DNA from: UBA967 sp044375555
Lineage (GTDB): Bacteria > Verrucomicrobiota > Verrucomicrobiia > Chthoniobacterales > Terrimicrobiaceae
Direction of reading: 5' to 3'
DNA: 64,000 nucleotides
Assembly (NCBI GenBank): GCA_044375555.1
Contig: JBILML010000007.1
Span: 31,522-95,521, forward strand
Part shown: piece after piece, positions 23,513-31,984 of the stretch
Numbering within the stretch: position 1 is the stretch's first letter
How the letters are laid out: each line of letters opens with the position of its first letter
Notes under the pieces: generated by a model
Databases searched by the model: none
Told to the model about the DNA's origin: nothing
What the model saw: only the letters and a program-made list of their open reading frames with translations
Made by a program: the position numbers and the translations under genes

Positions 23513-25174
23513 TCAGGCGAGAGCGCGGTTGAGGGCGCTGATGATCGCGTGGATCGAGGCGAGTTCGATGTTGGTGTCGCTGCCGACGCCGTAGAGGACG
23601 CGGTTGCCGGGGACTTTGATTTCGATGTAGCTCACCGCGCGGGCGTCGGCACCGGCGCCGAGGGAGTGCTCGGAGTAGTTGAGGATTTCGACGCGTGGGA
23701 GTTCGGTTTTCGCGAGGCAATCGACGAATGCGGCGATCGGGCCGTTGCCTGTGCCGCGGACGGTTTGGGTTTTTCCCAAAATCTCGAGGTCGGCTTCGAC
23801 CGTGACCTGCTCGGCGCGCTCGATGGCGCGGAATTCCCCGAGGCGGACAGAACCGGAGCGGACGACGAAGGTTTTTTGGAACAACTCAAAAATCTCCTCT
23901 GGCTCGAGCTCGGTGCCTTTTTCGTCGGAGACGGTGTTGACGAGACGGCCGAGGTCCTTTTGGAGGCCCTTGGGGAGCTGGTAGCCGAATTCCTTCTCGA
24001 GCACATAGGCGACGCCGCCTTTGCCGGACTGGGAGTTGATGCGGACGATCGCCTTGTAGCTGCGGCCGACATCGGCGGGGTCGATCGGAATGTAGAGCAC
24101 ATCCCAAGGCTGGCCGGGACTTTGGCGGGCCCAGGATTTTTTGATGGCATCCTGATGCGATCCACTGAAGGCCGTGAACGCGAGGTCGCCGGCGTAGGGG
24201 TGGCGCGGGTGGACCTCCATGCGGGTGCAGCGCTCGTAGATTTCGCGGATGGCGTTGAGCTTTCCAAAATCCAGGCCGGGGTGGATGCCGTGCGTGTAGA
24301 GGTTCAGCGCGACGGTGACGATGTCGAGATTGCCGGTGCGCTCGCCCACGCCGAAGAGTGTTCCTTCGACGCGGTCGGCTCCGGCGAGCAGGCCGAGTTC
24401 CGTGGCGGCGGTGCCGGTGCCGCGGTCGTTGTGGGTGTGGAGCGAGAGGATCGTCAGGTCGCGGCGGGTGAGGTGGCGCGACATCCACTCGATCTGGTCG
24501 GCGTGGATATTCGGCGTGGCGTATTCGACGGTGGCGGGGAGGTTGAGGATGATTTTGTTGTCGGGCGTCGGCTGCCAGACATCGGTGACGGCCTCGCAGA
24601 TTTGGAAGGCGAAATCGAGTTCCGTGCTCGTGAAGCTCTCGGGCGAGTATTCGAGCTGGATGCGCGAGCCGGAGTCCACGTGCGGCTGCATCGTTTTTTT
24701 CAAAAACGAAACGGCGTGTGTGGCGATGCCGACGATTTGCTCGCGGGTGGAGGCGAAGACATAGTCGCGCTGCTTCGGCGAGGTCGAGTTGTAGAGGTGG
24801 AAAATGATGTTTTGCGCTCCGCTCAGGGCCTCGAGCGAGCGGGTGATGAGATCCTCGCGGCACTGGCAGAGGATTTGGATCGAGACATCGGCGGGGATGC
24901 GGTCCTCCTCGATCAGGCGGCGGCAAAAATCGAACTCGATCTGCGAGGCGGAGGGGAAGCCGATCTCGATTTGTTTGAAGCCGATGCCGACGAGCATTTC
25001 GAAATACTCGAGCTTCTCCTCGACGCTCATCGGCTGGGCGAGGGCCTGGTTGCCATCGCGCAAATCCACGCTGCACCAGATCGGCGCGCGGCTCAGCACG
25101 CGGCTCGGCCATTGGCGGTCTGGCAGATCGACCTGAGGGAACGGCCGGTATTTCGTGACGGGCTGTGCTTGCAT
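23513..25174 (-). CDS. leuA: 2-isopropylmalate synthase (long form)
   Basis: First committed enzyme of leucine synthesis, condensing acetyl-CoA with 2-oxoisovalerate. About 553 residues, the fungal/actinobacterial-like LeuA form. The N-terminal APIWCSVDLRDGNQALAQPM carries the metal-binding Asp and catalytic Arg; STLG-like and HTHNDRGTGTAATELGLLAG (metal-binding His-x-His) follow, and a C-terminal regulatory domain that binds leucine runs from about 420, with GSDTNIELASIHAI near the end. The ATG at 25172-25174 is chosen; upstream codons in frame look non-coding. Transcribed together with the oxidase gene downstream. Confidence 0.95.
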   Translation of the reverse strand: MQAQPVTKYRPFPQVDLPDRQWPSRVLSRAPIWCSVDLRDGNQALAQPMSVEEKLEYFEMLVGIGFKQIEIGFPSASQIEFDFCRRLIEEDRIPADVSIQILCQCREDLITRSLEALSGAQNIIFHLYNSTSPKQRDYVFASTREQIVGIATHAVSFLKKTMQPHVDSGSRIQLEYSPESFTSTELDFAFQICEAVTDVWQPTPDNKIILNLPATVEYATPNIHADQIEWMSRHLTRRDLTILSLHTHNDRGTGTAATELGLLAGADRVEGTLFGVGERTGNLDIVTVALNLYTHGIHPGLDFGKLNAIREIYERCTRMEVHPRHPYAGDLAFTAFSGSHQDAIKKSWARQSPGQPWDVLYIPIDPADVGRSYKAIVRINSQSGKGGVAYVLEKEFGYQLPKGLQKDLGRLVNTVSDEKGTELEPEEIFELFQKTFVVRSGSVRLGEFRAIERAEQVTVEADLEILGKTQTVRGTGNGPIAAFVDCLAKTELPRVEILNYSEHSLGAGADARAVSYIEIKVPGNRVLYGVGSDTNIELASIHAIISALNRALA

Positions 25175-25297
25175 GGGCTGAAAACCTAGCACCGCCCCGC
25201 GCGACGCGCCAAGAGTGGAACTCATTGGCCGGAAAACGCCCCTCCCTTTTTTCAAAAGAACCTCGCCGGGCCATGAGCGATTTGCTTGCTTGGGTCT

Positions 25298-25867
25298 GTG
25301 AAGAAAATCCTTCTCGTCGAGGACAACGAAATGAACCGCGACATGCTCTCGCGCCGCCTGGCGAAGCGGGGCTACGCGGTGGTCATGGCAGTCGACGGCG
25401 CGGAGGGAGTGACCATGGCGCGCTCGGAATCGCCCGACCTTGTGCTGATGGACATGGGCCTGCCGGTGATGGACGGCTGGACCGCGACACGCCACATCAA
25501 AGCCGACCCAGCCACGGCGCGAATTCCTGTGGTTGCCCTGACCGCCGAGACAACGGAAGGCGACCGAGAAAAATGCCTCTCGGCAGGTTGCGATGATTAC
25601 GACACCAAGCCGGTCGATCTCGTGCGGTTGATCGGAAAAATCGAGGCGCTTCTCGGGGGATTGCCGCCCGCGCCTGAAAAGCCATCACCCGCGAGTTTGA
25701 GCCACGATCTCCTCACCCCGCTCAACGCTATTATTGGTTATACCGAAATCCTCTCCGAGCGTTCCCAAGCCCGACCCGAGGATTTGGCTGACCTGCAAAA
25801 AATCCTCTCCGCCGCGCGGGAGCTTCACGGCCGAATCCAGAAAATTTTGGCGACCCAAGCGCCATAG
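25298..25867 (+). CDS. Response regulator with C-terminal HisKA-like domain, no ATPase
   Basis: About 189 residues. A receiver domain (1-120) with the acidic pair in LLVEDNEMNRD, phospho-acceptor Asp in PDLVLMDMGLPVMDG, and the conserved Lys in YDTKPVD. Then, after a Pro-rich linker, SLSHDLLTPLNAIIGYTEIL, which is a histidine-kinase H-box with dimerisation helix, and about 40 more residues. There is no HATPase domain, so the histidine could only be phosphorylated in trans: it may be a phosphotransfer protein. A GTG start at 25298 is preferred (VKKILLVEDNE); TTG at 25286 is the alternative. The overlapping leuA region upstream is divergent. Confidence 0.8.
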   Translation: MKKILLVEDNEMNRDMLSRRLAKRGYAVVMAVDGAEGVTMARSESPDLVLMDMGLPVMDGWTATRHIKADPATARIPVVALTAETTEGDREKCLSAGCDDYDTKPVDLVRLIGKIEALLGGLPPAPEKPSPASLSHDLLTPLNAIIGYTEILSERSQARPEDLADLQKILSAARELHGRIQKILATQAP

Positions 25868-25939
25868 TTGGATTCGGTTTCGCTGGCATTGAGGAAATTG
25901 GATTCCATGCCGTCTCGGACGCGGCATACTCCGCGCCGC

Positions 25940-26725
25940 ATGAATCCGCTTCCGCTCGTGATCGCTGGAACCGCTCTCGCCATGGCGATGATGGTGGTCG
26001 TTTGGTTTTTTGCCAAGCGGATGGATAACGCGGGGATCGTTGATATCTGGTGGTCATTCGGTTTCACGCCCGTGGCGCTTTTTTATGGAATCTTTGGCAG
26101 CGGCCACATGATTCGCAACGGCCTCATCGCGGCGATGGTCTGCGCGTGGAGCCTGCGACTCGGCATGCATCTCTACAAACGCGTGATGTCCCACCACCCG
26201 GAGGAGGACCCGCGCTACGCCGCCCTTCGAAAGCAATTTCCTAAACGCACCTGGTTGATGTTTTTTGGATTCTTTCAGCTCCAGGGATTGCTGATCGGGT
26301 TGTTGTCTCTGCCCATCGCCCTCGCTTGCGCGAACCCCTCGCCGGGCGTCGGTTTTTTCGAAATCGCGGGCGTCCTGCTCTGGCTCGTCGCGATTGGAGG
26401 CGAAGCGATCGCCGACATGCAGCTCGCACTCTTCAAGGCTCAGCCTGCGGCGAAAGGCCGCGTGTGCGATTTCGGCCTCTGGAAATACTCGCGCCACCCG
26501 AACTACTTTTTCGAGTGGCTCGTCTGGATTGCGTATTTCGTCTTTGCGCTCGGCTCTCCGTGGGCATGGGTTGGACTGGCGAGCCCGCTTCTGATGCTGT
26601 TTTTCTTAACCCGAATGACCGGAATTCCCCCAGCCGAAGCCCGTGCCCTCGCCTCCCGCGGCGACGCCTACCGCGACTACCAACGCCGCACCAGCGCCTT
26701 CATCCCTTGGTTTCCAAAATCATGA
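25940..26725 (+). CDS. DUF1295 membrane protein (steroid 5-alpha-reductase-like)
   Basis: 261 residues with about six membrane segments. The family signature is the C-terminal DFGLWKYSRHPNYFFEWLVW, with GIPPAEARALASRGDAYRDY afterwards, as in isoprenylcysteine methyltransferase/5-alpha-reductase superfamily enzymes that bind a nucleotide cofactor. In other bacteria DUF1295 genes often sit beside CFA-synthase-like methyltransferases and are thought to modify fatty acids or lipids. Here the methyltransferase at 27189 follows, separated only by the GxxExxY unit, so the two probably formed one operon before the insertion. Confidence 0.85.
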   Translation: MNPLPLVIAGTALAMAMMVVVWFFAKRMDNAGIVDIWWSFGFTPVALFYGIFGSGHMIRNGLIAAMVCAWSLRLGMHLYKRVMSHHPEEDPRYAALRKQFPKRTWLMFFGFFQLQGLLIGLLSLPIALACANPSPGVGFFEIAGVLLWLVAIGGEAIADMQLALFKAQPAAKGRVCDFGLWKYSRHPNYFFEWLVWIAYFVFALGSPWAWVGLASPLLMLFFLTRMTGIPPAEARALASRGDAYRDYQRRTSAFIPWFPKS

Positions 26726-26730
26726 ACTCG

Positions 26731-27170
26731 CGCAGAGGCGCAGGGACGCAGAGAGTTTTGAAATGAGCGAAAACGAGATTGGGACAATTGTGATTGAGGA
26801 AGCTATCCAGCTTCACCGGGAGCTTGGCCCGGGTTTGCTCGAGTCCGTTTATGAAGTCGTCCTTGCGGATTCTCTCAAAAAACGCGGCTTGGATGTGCGC
26901 AGGCAAGTGCCCGTGCCAATCCATTATCAGGGCATCAAATTCGATGAGGGATTTCGCGCCGATCTCATCGCGGAAAACAAAGTGCTTCTCGAACTCAAAT
27001 CCGTGGAGGCAGTCAATCCAGCGCATAAGAAACAGGTGCAGACCTATCTGCGGCTGACTGGATTGAAGCTCGGCTACTTGCTCAACTTCGGTGAGGCTGT
27101 TCTGAAAACCGGCATCACCCGATGCGTCAACGGCCTTGAAGAATCTCCTCTGCGTCCCAGCGTCTCTGCG
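26731..27170. mobile_element. Inverted-repeat-flanked GxxExxY unit 2
   Basis: Left arm CGCAGAGGCGCAGGGACGCA (26731) then GAGAG; right arm CTCTGCGTCCCAGCGTCTCT (27148) then GCG. The arms are imperfect inverted repeats around the GxxExxY gene. The unit starts 5 bp after the DUF1295 stop codon, and the last codons of the GxxExxY protein (SPLRPSVSAG) are read from the right arm. The arm sequence differs from unit 1 but the architecture is the same. Confidence 0.5.
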
Positions 27171-27176
27171 GGATAA
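26763..27176 (+). CDS. GxxExxY protein (PD-(D/E)XK nuclease-like)
   Basis: 137 residues; motif GPGLLESVYE, core GFRADLIAENKVLLELKSVE with the Asp...Glu-x-Lys of the nuclease-like fold, then LRLTGLKLGYLLNFG. It is clearly related to the copy at 3704, but the two are diverged. The ATG at 26763 follows the left repeat arm directly. The extended upstream frame is part of the DUF1295 gene in another frame. Function unknown; sits between the DUF1295 and methyltransferase genes. Confidence 0.88.
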   Translation: MSENEIGTIVIEEAIQLHRELGPGLLESVYEVVLADSLKKRGLDVRRQVPVPIHYQGIKFDEGFRADLIAENKVLLELKSVEAVNPAHKKQVQTYLRLTGLKLGYLLNFGEAVLKTGITRCVNGLEESPLRPSVSAG

Positions 27177-27188
27177 ACCATTTTTCAC

Positions 27189-28229
27189 ATGATCCAACTC
27201 GACGACCTACTCGCCCGAAATCTCCTGCCCGATGCTGCCATCCGGCTTGGCATCCGCAATCTTCTCTCCAAAAAACTCCGCGAGGAAACCCGCGAGAACG
27301 CCATTGCCCAATCCGAGGCGCTGGCTGCTTTTGTGGAGGAACTCAAACGCAGCCCGATCGCCATTAAGACCGCCGCCGCGAATGAGCAGCACTACGAAGT
27401 TCCTACCGATTTCTTCAAACTCGTCCTCGGCCCCCGCATGAAATACAGCTCGGGCTACTGGCCGCGCGAGGACACGACTTTCGCCGAATCCGAAGAGGCG
27501 ATGCTCGCGCTCACCTGCGAACGCGCGGAACTCACCGACGGCCTCGACATCCTCGAGCTCGGTTGCGGCTGGGGCAGTCTCACGCTTTGGATGGCGGAGA
27601 AATTCCCCGCCGCTCGCATCACTGGCGTCTCAAATTCTTCGACCCAAAAACTCCACATCGAAGCCGAAGCCGCACGGCGTGGTTTGGGCAATGTCCGCAT
27701 CGTCACCGCGGACATGAACGACTTCGAGGCCGGCGACTCGGCATTCGACCGCGTTGTCTCCGTGGAAATGTTCGAGCACATGAAAAACTACCAGCGCCTC
27801 ATGGCAAAGGTCGCCCGCTGGCTCCGCCCGGGCGGCAAGCTGTTCGTTCACATCTTTACCCACCGCGAATTCGCCTACCACTTTGAGGGCAAAGATCCCT
27901 CGGACTGGATCACACGCTATTTTTTCGACGGCGGCACGATGCCTTCCGACGACCTCCTGCTCTACTTCCAGGAAGATCTCGCGATCGAAAAACACTGGCG
28001 CGTCTCCGGCACCCATTACCAACGAACCTCCGAGGCTTGGCTGGAAAAAATGGATGCGAACGAGACGACGATCACTCCAATCCTCGAAAAAACCTATGGC
28101 GGCGAGAACACCGCCAAGTGGCGTGCCTACTGGCGCGTCTTCTTCATGTCCTGCGCGGAACTCTGGGGCTTCCGTGGTGGCAACGAATGGCTCGTGAGCC
28201 ATTACCGGTTTGTGAAGCTTCGCAGCTGA
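27189..28229 (+). CDS. SAM-dependent methyltransferase, CFA-synthase-like
   Basis: 346 residues. SAM-binding motif DILELGCGWGSLTLWMAEKF, VEMFEHMKNY, and the upstream HYEVPTDFFKLVLGPRMKYS, all characteristic of cyclopropane-fatty-acid synthase and the related coclaurine-type N-methyltransferases. It lacks the N-terminal lipid-binding domain of E. coli Cfa, so the exact substrate is open. The companion DUF1295 gene suggests lipid modification. Start ATG at 27189, 12 bp after the GxxExxY stop. Confidence 0.87.
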   Translation: MIQLDDLLARNLLPDAAIRLGIRNLLSKKLREETRENAIAQSEALAAFVEELKRSPIAIKTAAANEQHYEVPTDFFKLVLGPRMKYSSGYWPREDTTFAESEEAMLALTCERAELTDGLDILELGCGWGSLTLWMAEKFPAARITGVSNSSTQKLHIEAEAARRGLGNVRIVTADMNDFEAGDSAFDRVVSVEMFEHMKNYQRLMAKVARWLRPGGKLFVHIFTHREFAYHFEGKDPSDWITRYFFDGGTMPSDDLLLYFQEDLAIEKHWRVSGTHYQRTSEAWLEKMDANETTITPILEKTYGGENTAKWRAYWRVFFMSCAELWGFRGGNEWLVSHYRFVKLRS

Positions 28230-28283
28230 CTTCCGCCTTTTCTGTGATGGAGTTTTGTCAGGCCCGACACTAGTTTTTCAACC

Positions 28284-29246
28284 ATGAGCCGCCGGGGCAG
28301 AATTCTAGACCAACCTTTGCCGCGCCATCGAGACGCTTGGGCGAGGTGGATTCTCCCCGCCTTGATCGCCTCGATCCTCATCCACCTCCTTCTTTGGAAT
28401 TGGAGCCGCCATGTGCCCATCGACCGCATGAGCGATGCGTTCTACGACAAAATCGTCCCCCGCACCTTCAACATCGAGCGCGCCGATATCGACCCGCGTT
28501 TGCTCGAGCCCGAGCCGGAGGAAAAAAAGCCCGACCCCGTGGACTTCAAAATTCCCGAGGAGAAAATCTCCCTCGACCGCCAGACTGCCAAGGCGCCGGA
28601 TCAAAAAACCACGCCTCCCCTCGACCAGGCGATCGTGAATGAGAAGCCCCAAATCCCCGATCTTCCGAAATCCGACGCCACCTCGCCTTCGAGCCACCTC
28701 GTTCCCGTGGACGACTCGCTCGTCAAGGATCTCACGCGTGACATGCCGTTGGTTTCAGAAACCACGACCACAGATCCGATCCTGGCCCTGCGCGCCTCAG
28801 AGGCCACACCCGGCCTGCCAGGCGGCGGAGCCGGATTTTCCAATCTCGACGAACTCCTCGCTCAGACCGGCCCGCTCACCCAGGACACAGCCCCCATCTT
28901 GCTCCCCGGCGATTTGCTTTTTGAATACGACGACCACCGCCTCCAGCCCGGCGCCTTGGCGAGCTTGGAAAAACTCGGCCAACTCCTGAAGCGCAATCCC
29001 AAGGCCCGCTTTGTCATCGAAGGCCACTCCGATTCCTTCGGCACCGACGAATACAACCTCACACTCAGCCGACTCCGCGCGGACTCCGTTCGCATCTGGC
29101 TCATCGACATGGTGGGCATTCCCGCCGAGTCGATTTCTACAATCGGCCATGGAAAATCCCGACTGGCCGTTCCCTCCACAGGCACCATCGAAGAACAGAA
29201 AATCAACCGCCGCGTGGAAATCCTGATCAAGGACGGCCCGCCATGA
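28284..29246 (+). CDS. OmpA-family protein with TonB-like N-terminal anchor
   Basis: 320 residues: one N-terminal membrane helix (about 22-40, WILPALIASILIHLLLW), a long Pro/Glu/Lys/Asp-rich periplasmic stretch (70-150), and a C-terminal OmpA domain (210-315) with FVIEGHSDSFGTDEYN and RRVEILI for peptidoglycan binding. The layout resembles a TonB-like energy transducer joined to a peptidoglycan-binding domain, so it probably spans the periplasm from the inner membrane to the wall. Its stop overlaps the glnD start (ATGA), an unexpected coupling. Confidence 0.85.
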   Translation: MSRRGRILDQPLPRHRDAWARWILPALIASILIHLLLWNWSRHVPIDRMSDAFYDKIVPRTFNIERADIDPRLLEPEPEEKKPDPVDFKIPEEKISLDRQTAKAPDQKTTPPLDQAIVNEKPQIPDLPKSDATSPSSHLVPVDDSLVKDLTRDMPLVSETTTTDPILALRASEATPGLPGGGAGFSNLDELLAQTGPLTQDTAPILLPGDLLFEYDDHRLQPGALASLEKLGQLLKRNPKARFVIEGHSDSFGTDEYNLTLSRLRADSVRIWLIDMVGIPAESISTIGHGKSRLAVPSTGTIEEQKINRRVEILIKDGPP

Positions 29247-31984
29247 GTCTCCTCACAGAGCCAAAGGCCCTTGAGGCCTCCGCCATCGAACTTTCGAAAA
29301 AAGCGCGTGCGGAAAACGGCTCTCCGATTGCCCTGTTTAAAAATTTCCTGCAAGTCGAGGAGGAGCGGCTTCGCGAGTGGCATCGCGACGGAGGTGGAGG
29401 CCGAGAAATCGCCCGTCACCGCGCCGACACCGTGGACATTTTGCTCCGCGAGCTTTTCGATGGAATCGTGAGAGAGGTCGCCACCGCCCCTCTCGCCGGA
29501 CGCCTCTGCGTGACGGCCTTTGGCGGCTACGGCCGTCGCGAACTCACTCCGATGAGCGACATCGATGTGCTTTTTCTCCAAGATAAAAGCACCCGCGACA
29601 AGGAGGCCGAGGAGATCATTCGCCGCACGGTCGTCGCCCTCTGGGACATTGGCTTCAAGGTCGGGCAAGCCACCCGCAACATCTCTGAAGCGATCGAAAA
29701 ATCGAACGAGGACATGGTGACAAAAACCTCCATGCTCGAGTCGCGATACCTCGCAGGAGACCGGGAGATTTTCAACCGCTTCAAGGAGCGTTTCCAGCGC
29801 GAGTGCATCGTCGGGCGCGAGCAGGAATACATCGGCTGGCGCCTCGCCAACCAAGGCGAGATGAGGGCCAAATACGGCCTGAGCGTTTTCATGCAGGAGC
29901 CGAATATCAAGAATGGCACCGGCAGCCTGCGCGACTACCAGAGCCTTCTGTGGATTTCCCAATTCAAACTCGGGCTGAATTCCACCGCGAAACTGGTGGA
30001 GGGCAAAATCCTCCGCGATGCCGACCGCAAGCGTCTGGATAAAAGCTACGACTTCCTCCTGCGCACCCGCGCCGAGATGCAATATCTCAACGGCCGTTCG
30101 GCCGATCAGCTCACCCTCCAACTCCAAGGCCGCGTCGCTCAAGCCTTCGACTACCCGCAGAAAAATATCCTCCGCAAAGTCGAGGCCTTCATGCGCGATT
30201 ACTACGGGCATGCGCGCACCATCTTTCTCGTCACCGAAGCCGCCCTTGGAAAAATGGAGGCGCGCTCCGCGCCAGAGCCGTCCCGCTTGATGCGTCTCCT
30301 TGGCTCCCGCCCGAAGTCCGAGAAATTCGACAGCTTCATCGCCCGCGGCGGGCAATTGATTCCGGAGTCCCGCGAGATTTTTAACGACGATCCCTACCGA
30401 CTCCTGCGCGCCTTCCACTACGCCCAAGTGCGCCAACTCGAATTCCACCCCGAGCTGATGGATCTTGTGTCGCGTCGCCTGCACCTCATCGACCGCACCT
30501 TCCAATACGCGGCCTCCGCCCGGGAGACCTTCTTTGCGATTCTTTCGCGCAAGGGCGAGGTGGGCCGCATCCTCCGCCTCATGCACAACCTCGGCGTGCT
30601 CGGTCGATATATCCCCGAATTCGGCGCGCTCGATTGCCTCGTTCAACACGAATTCTACCATCGCTACACCGCTGACGAACACACCCTCGTGTGCATTGAA
30701 AAACTCGACTCGGTTCTTTTATCCGACCAACGCCGGCTCCAAGGCTACCGGACGATTTTCCAAAAGCTCGAAGACCCCGCCATCCTCTATCTCTCCGTCC
30801 TGCTCCACGACACCGGCAAGGCTGCGAATTCGCGTCATCACGAAGAAGCTGGCGCCTTGATCGCCCACAAGGTCGCTCGTCGCCTGCAACTCCCTCCCGA
30901 GCGGCGGCGCATGCTGATCACTCTCGTCGATTCGCACTACACGCTCTCGAAGATGTCGCAGACCCGCAACCTCGAGGACCACTCAACCACCGAGGAATTC
31001 GCCCGCATTGTCGGGAACAGGAAAAACCTCGATGCTCTCATGCTCCTCACGCTCGCCGATGGCATGGGAACCAGTGATGAAAATTGGTCGGACTGGAAAG
31101 AGGGCCTTGTCTGGACGCTCTATCGCCGATGCGCCCGCTACCTCGAAGGCGGCGTGGATGCGATGGAGGAAACTCGTCGCAACCGCCTTCTCCAGAAAAA
31201 ACTCGTTCTTGAAAAACTCGACGACTCTTTTGGGGACGAGTGCGAGGCCCATTTTCAATTCATGCCGGACCGGTATTTCCAAATGTTCGAGCCGGAGGAA
31301 ATCGCCCAGCACCTGCGCCATTTCCGCGAATTTTTCCTGAGCCGCCTCTCCAGCGACTCGCTCGCCGCCGCGCCAGCCCTGCGCTGGATTCCGAAGCCCG
31401 ACAAAGGCCACACCGAAGTCTGGGTCTCCAGCTGGGACCGTCCCCGGCTCCTGGAGCGCATCGCGGGCGCGTTCGTCTCCGCACGACTCAACATCCTTGG
31501 CGCCGACATTTTCACCCGCACTGACAGCCTAGCCCTCGACATCTTCCGGGTCTGCGGCGGGAATTTCGAGCCCGTGCCATCGCCGCGCGAGATTGCCTCC
31601 ATCGAAAAACGCCTCGCTGAGGCCCTCTCTGTCGAGGAATTCGATTTCACTCCGCTCATGGATAAGGACAGCCGACTCCGAAGCTACAAGCTTTCCCAGG
31701 AGTTCGACCTCCCCACGGGCATCACGATCGATAACGATTCGCACCCCGTCTACACGCTCATCGAGATTCAAACCCCCGACCGCCTCGGCCTGCTCTACGA
31801 CCTGCTCCGAGCCATGAGCGGCGAGGGCGTGTTGATCGAGATCTCCCGCATCACCACCGAGATGGATGTGGCGATGGATTCCTTCTATGTCTACGGCCGC
31901 GACGGCGGCAAAATCACCTCGCGCACCGCAATCAGGAATCTTCAGAAAGTCCTGCACAACGCGGCGGTGAAAACATCCGAATGA
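29243..31984 (+). CDS. glnD: [Protein-PII] uridylyltransferase/uridylyl-removing enzyme
   Basis: Bifunctional nitrogen sensor that uridylylates and deuridylylates PII proteins. 913 residues, standard length. Nucleotidyltransferase motif GGYGRRELTPMSDID (94-108), the HD hydrolase domain around LLHDTGKAANSRHHEEAG, and two C-terminal ACT domains (TEVWVSSWDRPRLLERIAGA and LIEIQTPDRLGLLYDLLRAM) that bind glutamine. No glnB, amtB or glnA in the window. It overlaps the upstream OmpA-like gene and the downstream permease by 4 bp each, so all three are translated from one transcript. Confidence 0.96.
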   Translation: MSLLTEPKALEASAIELSKKARAENGSPIALFKNFLQVEEERLREWHRDGGGGREIARHRADTVDILLRELFDGIVREVATAPLAGRLCVTAFGGYGRRELTPMSDIDVLFLQDKSTRDKEAEEIIRRTVVALWDIGFKVGQATRNISEAIEKSNEDMVTKTSMLESRYLAGDREIFNRFKERFQRECIVGREQEYIGWRLANQGEMRAKYGLSVFMQEPNIKNGTGSLRDYQSLLWISQFKLGLNSTAKLVEGKILRDADRKRLDKSYDFLLRTRAEMQYLNGRSADQLTLQLQGRVAQAFDYPQKNILRKVEAFMRDYYGHARTIFLVTEAALGKMEARSAPEPSRLMRLLGSRPKSEKFDSFIARGGQLIPESREIFNDDPYRLLRAFHYAQVRQLEFHPELMDLVSRRLHLIDRTFQYAASARETFFAILSRKGEVGRILRLMHNLGVLGRYIPEFGALDCLVQHEFYHRYTADEHTLVCIEKLDSVLLSDQRRLQGYRTIFQKLEDPAILYLSVLLHDTGKAANSRHHEEAGALIAHKVARRLQLPPERRRMLITLVDSHYTLSKMSQTRNLEDHSTTEEFARIVGNRKNLDALMLLTLADGMGTSDENWSDWKEGLVWTLYRRCARYLEGGVDAMEETRRNRLLQKKLVLEKLDDSFGDECEAHFQFMPDRYFQMFEPEEIAQHLRHFREFFLSRLSSDSLAAAPALRWIPKPDKGHTEVWVSSWDRPRLLERIAGAFVSARLNILGADIFTRTDSLALDIFRVCGGNFEPVPSPREIASIEKRLAEALSVEEFDFTPLMDKDSRLRSYKLSQEFDLPTGITIDNDSHPVYTLIEIQTPDRLGLLYDLLRAMSGEGVLIEISRITTEMDVAMDSFYVYGRDGGKITSRTAIRNLQKVLHNAAVKTSE

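Noticed and set aside
23369..25189. 606-codon plus-strand frame opposite leuA
   Set aside because: Shadow of leuA; composition dominated by Asp, Gly, Val, Ala.
28862..30682. 606-codon minus-strand frame opposite the ompA-like gene and glnD
   Set aside because: Shadow spanning two confirmed genes; no motif.
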